Shown: positions 9,346 to 34,768, counted from the stretch's first letter. The stretch is DNA of 64,000 nucleotides from Ananas comosus (GCF_001540865.1 NC_033638.1:6825474-6889473), one strand, 5' to 3'. Numbers and translations are program-made. The notes: a model not told the origin generated them from the sequence alone.

Positions 9346-11942
9346 TTAAGTTGTGCCCTTTTGATCCTTTGCACAATTCTCCTCCGCAAATGTTATTTTA
9401 TTTCTTCTTGTGTCATACACGACTCGGTAGTTTTGCTGCAGCGCAGAGCCGAGCACCGTCATTCTCTTCTTCTTCTTCATGTATAGACAAAAAAAAGACG
9501 ATTTCTTGTTGATCAAGAACACGTTCGCAGATCTTGGCCGCAAATTTAAACCTTTGAGTTGAAACTCCACGGAAGGGTACAACGCGAAACCCCTCCTCAT
9601 GCGGTAACACAAATCCAACCCCAGCCTCGTACCTGTATATGCCAGAGTAAAAACAGTCGAATTCGATCAGATTTCTGTATGAATATATACACGTCAGATA
9701 CTAAATTTTCGTTATCGTATCTGATAAAAATGAATTTGAATTTAGATACGAGTCGAATTTGAATTCCGATGTTATTCATATAATTATATGCAGATGTCGT
9801 TATAAATTAAAATTAGAGCGAATAAGATACATAATATAATTAAAGGTTTACACTCGTATTCAAACTTTTTATGCCTATATTTATTTAATAAAAATTAATA
9901 TTTTAATAAATATAAATGTAATTTTAATTTAATATGTAAATAAAGAACACACAGTAAATTAATTTACACTCTATTTTTCTACGATATATATTAACATTTA
10001 CTTTTATTTTTAAAGGATGACAATGATCGAATACGGTCGAATTTTTAAAAAAAATCGTATTCGCATGCTAAATTTTGACATCCATATTTGTATTATGATC
10101 GTACCTCTAACTCTCGTAAAATTCCTTCCCGCGAAAAATGCGTCGACGGTATTACAGACTGCAGTGTAAGCGATGTCGGTGAGATACGTCGCGCTGGTTC
10201 CAGAATCCAGGAGGCAGCCGCCGGTTCCGTCGGGCCGGCGGGCGAAAGTGCCGGGCGGCAGGTGCAGCCGGCGGCCGTCGACGCTGATGTCCTGCAGCTC
10301 CACGAAGTAGTGCGTCCTGTCGAAGCTCCGCAGCATCGGCGTGGTCCGGCCGTTCTTTATGCGCTCGGTGTCGGCGCCGAAGCGGAGGTAGCTGACGGCG
10401 CCGGCGGAGGGGAGGTCCATGGGGACCAGACAGTAGGAGAAGCGGCCGCGGGCGAGGCTGCCGAGCTGACTGAGGAAGGATGCGGGGCCGGCGCCGACGC
10501 CGAGAATGCCGCTGACTGCCCGGGTGGACGGGAACATGTTGGGGCTGCTCTCCGACGAGCAGCCGAAGACGGCTCCGACGGACTCCGTCGCGCCGACGTT
10601 GGACGCGAATGTGAATTGCTCGGCGGCCATAATGCCTTTGGTGTAGGTGTTGTCTTCATACCTAGCATTGAAGCACAAGAACGAAAAAAAAAAGAGATAC
10701 ACGAATTGTAAAGACGAAAATATTATTAATCAACTCTAAATACTTCGTTACATTAGCTAAACATTATTTCCATATATAAGGAAGAGAAAATAAGAAATTA
10801 TAATATATCTTTAAACTTAATCTAATAAAAAATAATTAAATAATCGAACTCAAAATTAAAAAAATAATAATAATAACATAAAAATGCAGAAAATGGAGAC
10901 CAAAATAATTGACTTTAGGTCCCAGACTCGGCCAGAACGACTTCGCATTCGATGGTTGATATTCGAATTCTACTATAAAGAAAGATAATAAATTTTAATA
11001 TATTTTTAAACTTAATCCAATAAAAAATAATCAAATAATCAGGCTCAAACTAAAAAATATATAAATTTTTTTGTAATAAACATAAAAATGTAAAAATAGA
11101 GGCCGAAATAATTGAATTTAGATTCCAAGCTCAGCCAGAACAACTTCGCATTTGACGTGATGGATCTCGCAAAGTATATTTCGAATTAGGGTTGCACGTT
11201 AAAATTGGATACTCGAGCAAAAAGTTATAACCGTTTAAAATATTTCATGCTGATAGTAAAATTTACCAAACTCAACGAAATTTTCGGCTCAGCTTTGTTG
11301 AGTCATGTTTTTTTCCCGAAATTCTATACGTCTATAGCTCAAGTAAGTTCTGCATACTTTTAAGCCTAGCTAAGAGTGATAAAATGCAGACCTCAACACG
11401 AAGCGGCACATGTTATTGATGCACGGGAGCCCGGCGCAGAAGGGGTGGGTACAAGGAAGAGGTCGATAGGTATCTGAAAAGGCGGGATTGTACACGGGCG
11501 GATCCTGCGGGAAGCAGTGAACACAAGGAGCGCATTGGGTCCAGACGAGGCTGCTACCGCTGTCGAGCAAGAGATGGACGTTCGCGGGAGGTTTCCCGAT
11601 TCCGACCTTCGCCATGTATACCCCTCGATCGTGAGTCACTGTCGGGCGAATGCCCATCAACGACCCACTCTCCATCCCGTCGGCCCTCAACGAGGATTCA
11701 ATCCATTCGACTCGGTTGTCAGAGATCTCGACAAGACGTTCGATCTTCTCGACGAAGGTGACGTTCGGAGAGTAGCTGGGGGAGTGGATGGGGAATCTGT
11801 GGATAAGCTCTAAGATGAATCCATTTTGAAGGGTTGTACTCAAGCTGGGAGCTATGAGGAGTGTTAGTGCTGTAAAAATAAGAATTGCAATGTGTGAATA
11901 GGTTGGAGTATGGATTATTTGAGCCATCTTATGATGCATCAT
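9346..11942 (-). CDS. Three-exon nepenthesin-type aspartic protease
   Basis: Joining exons 11942-11392, 10661-10105 and 9632-9346 gives an uninterrupted 464-residue protein. Donors are AG^GTCTGC and AG^GTACGA, acceptors CTAG and ACAG, and the phases agree. A hydrophobic signal segment spans residues 18-36 and a propeptide follows. The catalytic motifs are DSGS at about 127-130 (context LVWTQCAPC) and DSGT at about 336-339. The exon 1-2 junction rebuilds the family's C-x5-Y-x-D pattern (CRFVLRYED). The last exon has TVLGSALQQN. It is more divergent from the three tandem copies than they are from each other, and it has introns that they lack. Residues near 430 (CLYMKKKK) are unusual for the family. 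A MITE sits only 36 bases upstream of the ATG, so expression may be altered. Confidence 0.85.
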
Positions 11943-11978
11943 GCTTTGAAGATATCTATATATATATACAACTTTTTT

Positions 11979-12395
11979 GGGTTAATTTCATACAGTTTTT
12001 CGCAAATATAATGAATTGTAAATATATTCCTACAAAGTTTAATTTTCATATGTTGTTCCTATAAAAATTCTAATATTTTCAAATATGTCCCTCCGATTTG
12101 TTACCATTAAAATACTGTTTATTTTATAAGTGAAATGATATTTTTACCATCACAAATATATAATCCAAAAGTCCTAACGATTAATTGAAGAGGGATAAAA
12201 AAATCAATTTACCTCAATAACTAACTAGAGTTAAGTATTTTATCTATAGTTAACTAATTTTTTCTAACGGATCTTAACGGCATGGGCATATATGAAAATA
12301 TCATGATTTTTACATAAACAGCATATAAAAGTTAAACTTTGTAAAAATATATTTATAATTTACTATATTTGTATGAAACTGTATAAAATTAAATG
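11979..12395. mobile_element. TIR element of the GGTTAATTTCATACAG family
   Basis: Left end GGTTAATTTCATACAG is matched inversely at 12365-12395. Long inverted arms of roughly 120 bases share phrases such as AAAGTTTAATTTTCATATG / TATAAAAGTTAAACTTTG. It is the same family as the Pack-MULE at 15956-16670. It interrupts sequence that is continuous upstream of copy 2 (around 5412). I could not read a clean target duplication. Confidence 0.6.
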
Positions 12396-12609
12396 GGCAG
12401 TAAAGTGGCAACCAATAGATGAACAAAGAATTGATCATCTAAATGCCATATGTGGTGTAGATATATATCCTGCTATGTCTCGCCTTACATAAAATCTCTA
12501 ACTGGTCGCATTAACTTTATTGGTTAATTACGAGCCTAGTAATGAATTAAAAAAGTGAAAAAAATATTTAACGCAACCACCTTTGAGATACATTACATTA
12601 CATCCTAAT

Positions 12610-12920
12610 CATAGTTAGTTAATTCGGATTCGGCAAAAATTCGGTACGAATATAATACATATAAAATTCGTTTTCTAATTTTTAAATTATTTGAAAAATT
12701 CGGCTTAAAAAATAGATTCGGTATAAAATATAAAATATAAGATATAAAATATAAAATAATTTATATTTAAAATAAAATTATAAGTTTTTTTTTTATATTT
12801 TCAATAATTTGGCAATAATTCGCGAATAATTTCTTTTCTTTCGAAAAAATTCGTAATTTTAATTCGGATTTTTAATAATTCGTAAATAATTTGTGAATAA
12901 TTCGCGAATTTACTAACTGG
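12610..12920. mobile_element. hAT-like MITE
   Basis: 311 bases with ends CATAGTTAGTTAATTCG and, on the other strand, CCAGTTAGTAAATTCG. Perfect 8-base target duplications ATCCTAAT flank it (12602-12609, 12921-12928). The empty site, a single ATCCTAAT, is present upstream of copy 1 at about 382-390. The interior is an AT-rich series of AATTCG phrases. Confidence 0.75.
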
Positions 12921-13188
12921 ATCCTAATTCACATGTGACTTTTTTTTTTCTTTTTTCTTTTTTTTTTGCAATTACTCTAAGGTGGTGTTTGGTTGTATGT
13001 AAAAACACTCCGAAAATTTTTTTCACTTGAAAATTGGTTTTCCTTTGTTTGGTTGCTCGTAAAAGAAGGTGCCGGAAATTTTTTTTTACAAATTCTGTGT
13101 AAAAAGCCAAGTTTTTGTTTTCCGCCCACTGTGGGCGGAAAAAGAAAACTTGATGCCAAAAGGCGCGGCTCACAGCATTGAAAAAATT

Positions 13189-13249
13189 GCGGTCCACGAG
13201 ACAGCCTGATTCTCGTGGACCGCATGAGTGGTCCAACTGTGGACCACTC
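13189..13249. repeat. Two adjacent perfect hairpins
   Basis: GCGGTCCACGAG (13189-13200) pairs with CTCGTGGACCGC (13212-13223), a 12-base stem. GAGTGGTCCA pairs with TGGACCACTC in 13226-13249. A further CCGCCCA/TGGGCGG palindrome lies at about 13121-13138. All are inside the PIF-like element. Confidence 0.75.
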
Positions 13250-13259
13250 ACCCACTCTT

Positions 13260-13268
<9 letters not shown>

Positions 13269-13310
<42 letters not shown>
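13269..13310. repeat. (TA)n microsatellite ending at an unresolved base
   Basis: A pure TA run ends at an n (13311). The length is probably not reliable in the assembly. Confidence 0.9.
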
Positions 13311-13616
13311 NGCCTCCCTCTACCCAGATCTGCACCGAGAGGAGCTTGATGGCCGCGGCGGCGCTCGACAGTGCTGGGGCCGTTGGGGAGGGTCGCCGGA
13401 GGTCCCTGCTATGTGGGGCAAGGCCCGAGGGGGTGTGTGGCCTCTTCCTAGAGCTTCGGTTCCAGAGAGTGAGAGAGGGGGTTCAGGGAGAGATTAAGGG
13501 AAAGAGAGAGAGTGAGGTGGCCGGCTGGATTTGGGTAGCTAGCGGCCGGGGAGGGGCGTGGTGCACTTTGAGAAGAGAGAGGGTGTCGGCTGAGTGTGAA
13601 TGGGTCGAGAACAGAG

Positions 13617-13646
13617 TTAGGGTTAGGGTTAGGGTTAGGGTTAGGG
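13617..13646 (+). repeat. Five tandem TTAGGG units
   Basis: Exactly five TTAGGG hexamers, followed by TTGGGAGAAGAGAAACCCTAAG. The typical plant telomere unit is TTTAGGG; TTAGGG is the vertebrate type, also found in Asparagales. In this GC-rich tract it looks more like a 5'-untranslated-region telo-box expansion than a telomere remnant. Confidence 0.85.
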
Positions 13647-13975
13647 TTGGGAGAAGAGAAACCCTAAGTGGGTGTTTAGGCCTCAAGTGGTAATTTTGCG
13701 AAAAAGCCCATGAATTCCAACAATTCTTCCAGCCCTTCACAGCACGCGTAAAACACAGAATGACACCCCCATGTGCGATTTCGTGCAATTTGGAACATAA
13801 ACTATTGGGGGATTCTCCAAAATTCGATTTTCCCTATTTCGACCGTTCCTTGGTTTTCGCGCAATTGCGGTAAATCTATCCATCAGATTTATGAACGGAC
13901 TGCTTTGGTGCGTTTAGCACTGCCGGACCTTGGAGATCACGTTTTTGTTTCGCGAGTCACGGATTTGTATCAAAC

Positions 13976-14049
<74 letters not shown>

Positions 14050-14052
<3 letters not shown>

Positions 14053-14275
14053 GGGCTAGAATACTTTTACAAGTATTATCCAAGTGATACTTGTGTGTTT
14101 TTAGTCATTGGATCTACTTTTTGATTACTAATAGCCTTTGGATCAAACACTATTCCACCTACCACCACCTACCGCCACCTACCACCATCATCTCAACCTC
14201 ATATCTCTCCATCCAATGGCTAAAAACACACAAGTATCACTTGGGTGATACTTTTACAAGTATTCTAGCTCTACT
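14050..14275. mobile_element. MITE 1 of a tandem trio
   Basis: Inverted repeats of about 60 bases: the left begins GTAGGGCTAGAATACTT and the right, inverted, begins GTAGAGCTAGAATACTT. Both continue through an ACTTGTGTGTTTTTAG block. It is bordered by TA repeats on both sides. Confidence 0.75.
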
Positions 14276-14292
14276 ATATATATATATATATA

Positions 14293-14544
14293 GAGTCCAG
14301 CTACTATACTTTTATGAGTATTGGCTCCTTTATACTCATAAGTTTTCGACCCTTAGATTTATTCCATTAATCATTTTCATCCGTTAGATCATACTATTTA
14401 ACCAATTACCCACTCAACCCTAAGGGACCACTATTATTCTAAGTGGGGATCGTCATCATCCTAACCACACATCCCATTAATCAACGGTTAAAAATTTATG
14501 AGTACAAGGGGATCTATACTCATAAGAGTACAGTAGCCCCAGCC
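14293..14544. mobile_element. MITE 2 of a tandem trio
   Basis: Same architecture as MITE 1. The left end CCAGCTACTATACTTTTATG is matched inversely by CATAAGAGTACAGTAGC near 14521. It is bordered by TA and GA runs. Confidence 0.65.
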
Positions 14545-14897
<353 letters not shown>

Positions 14898-15955
14898 AGA
14901 GGGGTGGAAGTCGACAACACCGATACCATCACNAAAATTATAATAATATATAAAATATATTAATTATTATATATTAATAATATATAATAAAAAATATTAA
15001 ATAGTTTTTCATCTATTTTTTTTTTCCTTCCAACCAAACAATCTTTATGGAAAATTATTTTTCTTTTCCTACAAACCAAACACCAGCGACGTAAAACTAT
15101 TTTTCCACCGAAAATCTTTTTTTACCAAAAATTTTTTTTCCACAGTTTTACGTGGAACCAAACACACCCTAAGCTCCTGCTTGTGTGCCTATTAGGAGTT
15201 CAAACCTTGCTCTATGAGGAACAATTACTAGCTTTGAGATTTCAAAATTTGAAATAGTTTTATATATAAAATATAATAATAGAATTAAATTTTTTAATTC
15301 GGTTATAACATTTTGGGGCGGTGGTTAGTCCCAAAAGATTAAAAGGGTTAACTGTGTTAGGATTAGAGTAGTCATAAGATAGTGATCCCTTAGAAAGTGG
15401 GGCATTATATTTGGTATTAGAGTCAATCACTAATAGAAAGTGTGAGATAAGTCTCAACCGAGCAAGTATTATGCCGTTGTGGGTAGAGTACAGCTCCCAA
15501 CAAAGTCGGCTAAAACTAGCAAAACGAGTATCATATTGTCCGATACTTGTGAATTTTTTAAAACCTGATTATAGCATTTTGAGCGATAGTTAGTTCCAAA
15601 AAATTAAGAAAGATAAGCGTGTTAAGATTTAAGTAGCCCTAAAATGAATGATCTTCTGAGAAGCAGTGTGTTACACTAGTACTATTTTAGAGTAATTAAG
15701 AACAAGAATGGATAGGATAACTAGCATTGTAAGCGTAGACGCAATAGTTTCTGGAGGTTCATGGGGGATAATTTTACTTGATTTTCCAAACTAGAAATTT
15801 TTTTATTCTGAATATTAAATAAATAGTTACCTTTATAGATTTCCACGTCTCTTTTCTGCATAGATTTCCTTATCTCAAGAAGAGTGAGCATTTAAAGCAT
15901 TTAATTAAGGTGAAATTTTGTGAAGACCCCCTCAACTATAGGCTATTTTTTTATA

Positions 15956-16670
15956 GAATTAATTTCATACAGATTCCTATAAATATAGTGAATAATAGAT
16001 ATATCCCTGCAAAGTTCAACTTTCATAAATTATTTCTGTAAAAGTTCTAATGTATTCAGATATGTCCCTCCCGTTAATATTCGTTAAAGAAATCTAGTTA
16101 ACTAGAATTAAAATACTTAATTATAGTCGGTTAATAAAATAAAATAATATATTTATTCTTCTTCCTCTTCCTCTCGTGCTTCTTCTTCGTCCTCTTCTTC
16201 TTCTTTCTCTTACTCTTCCTCTCCTGCTTTTTCTTCGTATCCTCATTTTTCTCCTCCTTTTCTCCTTCTTCTTCTTCTTCGTCGTCGTCGTCCGATCATC
16301 GTCGCCATTGTGGTGCCCGCGTGGGCCGTCGTCATGGGCCCCTTTGACGGCATCGGCTGTGCCTTCGCCTTCCACCTCTTTCTCGTCCTCGTTGGCCGCA
16401 ACCCCGACAAGCTCCGCAAGGTCGCTGCCGCTGCCGCCGCCGCCGTCCGCTCCCACAACTTGAAGAGAAAGAGAAAGATGAAGAGGGCAAGGGTAAATTT
16501 GTCATTTCACAATTTTACTGTTAAAAAATTAACAGTTCTCTAACAGATCCTAACCAAAGGAACACATCTGAATACATTAGAACTTTTGTAGGAATAATTT
16601 ATGAAAGTTGAACTTGGCAGGAATATATCTGTTATTCACCATATTTGCGGGGACCTGTATGAAATTAACC
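15956..16670. mobile_element. Pack-MULE carrying a captured gene fragment
   Basis: A 715-base element with perfect 10-base target duplications TTTTTTTATA (15946-15955, 16671-16680). TIRs of about 125 bases begin GAATTAATTTCATACAG and, inverted on the right, GGTTAATTTCATACAGG. The 9-10 base duplication with long TIRs is typical of Mutator-like elements. Between the arms lies a CTT-rich tract and a GC-rich segment with a protein-like signature (16310-16456). Copy 1 retains the empty site near 930. It lies about 420-1130 bases upstream of the copy 3 ATG. Confidence 0.8.
16310..16456 (+). pseudogene. Captured fragment resembling 3-ketoacyl-CoA reductase
   Basis: The plus-strand frame reads [19 protein letters not shown] then [12 protein letters not shown]. 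Plant very-long-chain 3-oxoacyl-CoA reductases carry the NAD(P)-binding TGxxxGIG motif followed by a conserved LVGRNPDKL block. The fragment therefore looks like the cofactor-binding exon start of such a gene, with a short deletion between the two blocks and a mutated first motif (MGPFDGIG). It is flanked by simple-sequence and transposon arms, so it is not a functional gene. Confidence 0.6.
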
Positions 16671-17014
16671 TTTTTTTATATAAAAATAGATAACTGAGCT
16701 TTGTTCCTTTTAATTTAGGCTCCCTCAAGTTTTATTGCTTTGAGTTTTAAGTTATTTTAGTCAAGTGAATCAGGAATTGTCTAAAATAAATAGCTTCACT
16801 AGCTACTGATCATTAATTATAGGCGAAATTTAAATTTTCTTCTGATGAGACGTAATAAAGCTCAGCGAAAACATTGATTAAGTTTATGAGATATCCAATG
16901 TATGACTAAAATAATATAATTCGAAACAAACAAAAGTTTAGGGAGTGTATCCTACATCAAATCCAAAATGTCCAATCAGATGAACCAATTCTAACTTTGA
17001 ACTCCTCTTTATTT

Positions 17015-17027
17015 GTATATATATATT
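17015..17027 (+). promoter_or_regulatory. Probable TATA box of protease copy 3
   Basis: GTATATATATATT lies about 60 bases before the ATG, in proximal promoter sequence nearly identical to that of copy 1 from about 16950 onward. Confidence 0.5.
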
Positions 17028-17087
17028 CACATGCAATAGCCTCAAACCTTGTCATATAACAATAATAACTTAGTATTCTATCTCACT

Positions 17088-18434
17088 ATGTCCCCATTGA
17101 ACCTACTCATCTACTTCTCTCTTCTTCTCCACTCTTCATATGCACAACTGATCACTGGAGAGAAAGGTTTTAGCCTTGAGCTTATCCACATCGACTCCAA
17201 GCGCTCGCCGCTCTACGATGCGAACCTCACCGATTTCCAACGTATCGTTCGCTCGATCGACTATTCTAAGTCTCGTGTTCTCTGGCTGGAGTCGATGATG
17301 ATCGCCAGAGCCAATCCTACCGTCATACGCCCCCCTCTTCGTGCAATGCCACCTGCGATATTTATGGTCGCGGTCAGTATTGGTTCTGGTAATGGCTTGC
17401 GCAACTACTACCTCCATATGGACACCGGCTCGAGCCTCACGTGGACGCAATGCCTTCCGTGCCGCACAGGTTTCCCTCAATCTGCACCCAAGTTCGATCC
17501 CCGATTATCTGACACATACCATGTCGTCGGCTGCGATGACCCTGTATGCAAGCCCCCACGATATAAATGTGTCAACAATCGTTGTGAATACAACATCCGA
17601 TACTTCGACAATACCTTCATCGACGGCGTCCTCTCGAAAGAGACCTTTAGCTTCCAAGATGCACATGCCAGCCATCGTGTAGCCATTCGAAATCTATTCT
17701 TCGGTTGCACCCACTCAAGCAACATGAACTATCACGAAAACCCTGCAGGGATCTTCGGTATGTCTCGAAACCCTACTTCGACAGTGAAGCAACTTGCTAC
17801 GCGAACAGACGGTCTTTTCTCCTATTGCTTCTTCCCGCCCGAAACCGCCCACACCAGCTTCCTACGGTTTGGTCATGATATCAGAACGCCGCGAGGAGGC
17901 TTCCAAAGTACAAGGATCTTAGCATACCCCGACTGCGAACCCTATTACCTTGATGTGAAGGACATCAGTTTCAACGGGCGGCGCATGCGATTCCCGAGAG
18001 GGACCTTCACACGACAGAGCAATGGAACTAGTAGTTTCGTAATAGATTCAGGAGCCGCCGTGACGCATCTAACCACTTACGCATTTGATCGGGTGGAAGA
18101 TGTGATGAAGGATTATTTCCGCCTCCGGCTCAATCTTCGTCCTGTAAATGATTCCAGTTTGCCATTTCGACTGTGCTATAAAATGATGCAGGGGATTGAG
18201 CAAGAGTTGCCAACTATGACCCTGCAGTTCAGAGATGGTGCGAATTACCACATACGGCAGTCAGGATTGTTCGCAAACTTTGCTGGAAAGCGGATCTTCT
18301 GCTTCGCTATGATGCCGAGCAATAATATGAGCATACTTGGAGCAAAGCAGCAGTTCAACACCTGGATAAGATTCGATACTATACACAATAAGCTAGCCTT
18401 TGCTCCGCATGATTGTCGCAGAGATGCAGCCTAA
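17088..18434 (+). CDS. Nepenthesin-type aspartic protease, copy 3
   Basis: Intronless, 448 residues. Signal peptide 1-19, propeptide to about residue 88. Catalytic motifs are DTGS at 112-115 and DSGA at 320-323. The C-terminal block SILGAKQQFN is intact. The ATG at 17088 aligns with the start of copy 2; the frame opens upstream only with TTG. The gene is mosaic. The promoter, signal region and residues from about 125 on follow copy 1, while the propeptide around residues 45-80 (NLTDFQRIVRSIDYSKSR, MMIARANPT) follows copy 2. Its upstream region has been lengthened by four transposon insertions compared with copy 1. Probably expressed and secreted, but DSGA in place of DSGT/DSGS should be checked for activity. 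Confidence 0.9.
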   Translation: MSPLNLLIYFSLLLHSSYAQLITGEKGFSLELIHIDSKRSPLYDANLTDFQRIVRSIDYSKSRVLWLESMMIARANPTVIRPPLRAMPPAIFMVAVSIGSGNGLRNYYLHMDTGSSLTWTQCLPCRTGFPQSAPKFDPRLSDTYHVVGCDDPVCKPPRYKCVNNRCEYNIRYFDNTFIDGVLSKETFSFQDAHASHRVAIRNLFFGCTHSSNMNYHENPAGIFGMSRNPTSTVKQLATRTDGLFSYCFFPPETAHTSFLRFGHDIRTPRGGFQSTRILAYPDCEPYYLDVKDISFNGRRMRFPRGTFTRQSNGTSSFVIDSGAAVTHLTTYAFDRVEDVMKDYFRLRLNLRPVNDSSLPFRLCYKMMQGIEQELPTMTLQFRDGANYHIRQSGLFANFAGKRIFCFAMMPSNNMSILGAKQQFNTWIRFDTIHNKLAFAPHDCRRDAA

Positions 18435-20944
18435 TTGAATAAGTCCTATGTTGCCTTTTAAAATTTTCGAGTAACAGCAAAAGCTAGATTGGATTTCAAA
18501 TAGACACATGCTGTATGAAGGTAAACTTGTTTGAAAATACTAGGGAAAAGCTTTTGTCATGGGTGATATGCAATTTGGAGTGAAAAAATAAGGGCGAAAA
18601 TGTATGAAGCTAATCTAAACTATAACCATTTTGAAATGCCTAACTTTCAAAAATTTCAAACTTTCAAATAGGGTACAACCTCCTTTCATCAAAAATAAAA
18701 TTTCTGAATTTTACTAAACAATTTCAATATATTTTTTGGAATGGCATACTTGGTGGCTCGTTCATTGCGCAACTCTAATCACGCGAACCACATAAGATTT
18801 TTGAATTAAATCGTTTCAAAGCACATGATGATCAGAAATAAATTGTCAGAAAGAAGCATAAAATTTTATTTCCTTGTTAAGCCAATACCATTCCAAATAT
18901 TTTAAGCGTGGCTCCCCTTTTATACTACCACTGCGACCTAAAGCACTTGACAGCATAGACTCAAATACAAATCTGATTTAAGTTAATTCATTAATAGCAA
19001 AGAGATTTTACCCAAACAATCGAACCATAGCAGCAGCATATTTGCAATCAACCTGAGAAAGTTCAAGAAGGCAATCAAATCACAAGAAAAGGAGTGCATT
19101 ACCAGGTAAATAGTGATAGAATGCAGGAGTATTTCCTGCAGATTGTCGATGGAAAAAAAAAACAAACGGAGAGAGAAAGAGAGAGCGCAAATATGGATTG
19201 CATATTGGTAGTAACATAAGAGCAAATATGGATTGCATATTAGTAGTAACATATAAACCCCATGCAACATTCACAAAAATGGGGCATTGTTACGGCGACA
19301 AAATTTGCTTCGGCTCGAGCAGATCAGTAACTTTCACCTGACAAACTTCCAAAGTCAGCAGTGAAGATTCAACAGAGTCACCTACTCACCTCCTCCTTCC
19401 CCGTAACAAGCACAAATATTATGTATCCTCCATCAGTATGTAAACGAAAAAGGGCAAACATAAAAGACTGAACAACTAAGACAACAGCATACAAGCCATC
19501 AATTCAGTGATTCATACTTAATTATTTATAACTTTTGGCACTTAAATATTTTTCCTATAAACTCAGGTCCGAAGAAAAAAGTTATGAGTGCTTCTATACT
19601 TTTTATTTTTTTACTGTCATTCATTCATTCTCACTCAACGGTGCAGATTTAATATTCTTTTAGTGATGACCTACAATAGCAGTTCATTTGGAGAGGGGGG
19701 GTACTGGCTACCAGGTATTCCAAAGAGGAGTATTTGTCTTTTGATACGGGGTTAATTCAATAAGTTTGCCCCCACTCTTATATGTTCTCTCTCTTCTCCC
19801 TCTGTTTCCCCTTTCTCTCTCTCTCTATCTTTCCTCTCCATTCAATACAGTAATCTCCGACTCTCCATGTCCCTTCTCGCATTTCCTCTCTTTTTTAGAG
19901 GGTGCTCTATGAGGACTCTGGCAGTGGCTCCAAGGCCTATGGCTGCACCAAGGGATATCAATCCAAACTATTCTCAAAATCTGCGATGTTTAATTCCCGA
20001 AATATTCTCGACATGAAGTTACCCGTAAACCTGCTATAAGTTCAAATAATAATTTTACCCTTTATTGATCAATGTTTAGGATCCTCTATTATGATTTATA
20101 AAATGAAGTACCGAATCAAATCTCAAAAATTATTATTGAAAACATCAAAAGAAACTAATAAAATCTAAAGAAATAATGTTGTACTTTGACGCATGTCATT
20201 TAAAATATGTATTTCATACTTGGTTGCAACTATTACGTCGATGAGAATGACCGTACATATATAATAAGTAATTAGGAATAAACTAAGAGGTGAATCATAA
20301 TGCCCCGCTAAATGAAATAATCACTATTTACATTGATTAAATGTATATATTGAATAATCCTTCTAAGCCTGCATGACAAATTCTAGGAAAAATTAAAAAA
20401 AATCAACCATGAATTTTCACTTCTTTTCTAGAGGATATTCCTGTGCTAAATTAGCAGCCAGCCATGTGACACAAAATCAATAAATAAAACAGCAGTTTGT
20501 AGGCCAGGATTTGGTGAATGAGTACAGAAGGCGCATAAAGTGATTCTATGTGACTAGCAAAAAAGAAAACTCAGTACGCCAGATGAAAATCAAAGTCTAT
20601 CACAATGAAATATAACAAGAGTAGAGAAACCAAATCCAGAAGGTATGGCTTATTTTGAGAAGCACAAATCAGGAAGAAAAAAATAATTCAACTATACACA
20701 CTAAATGAAGTCAAGAAACTTAAAAATTAAACACAATGAAGGTCAATCTGTATCGATAAACTTGATTAGTGTTCAGAAAGAACAAATCTTAAACTGTAAT
20801 AAGGTATGTTGCCTTCACCTATTAAATTCCCAAAAATAATACTAGGAGGACTCAGGATTTCAAAAATAAGCATTTTGGGCTTTGCTGGATACCTTAGACA
20901 GAAACAGAGTAGAAAAAACTAGGCAACTATTATATTCATAGTGA
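18435..20944. other. Intergenic; likely 3' region of the ISWI gene
   Basis: No confident coding sequence. The 3' flank of protease copy 3 covers the first few hundred bases. The minus-strand 3' end of the ISWI gene should lie in the right part, with a short terminal exon that I could not fix. Pyrimidine-rich runs occur at 19780-19850. Confidence 0.4.
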
Positions 20945-20962
20945 TTAACAACTGAAGCTTAC

Positions 20963-34768
<13,806 letters not shown>

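Noticed and set aside
13617..13646. Interstitial telomere remnant
   Set aside because: Only five units, inside a GC-rich leader-like tract of a transposon; a fusion point is not supported.
13178..13693. Open frame of 171 residues crossing the n and TA repeat
   Set aside because: Low-complexity IYIYIY stretch and an ambiguous base; lies within transposon sequence.
19381..19420. Terminal ISWI exon ending with a GKEEVSR-like peptide
   Set aside because: The frame and SSGK-like junction are tempting, but there is no AG acceptor directly before GGGAAG, so it was not added to the gene model.
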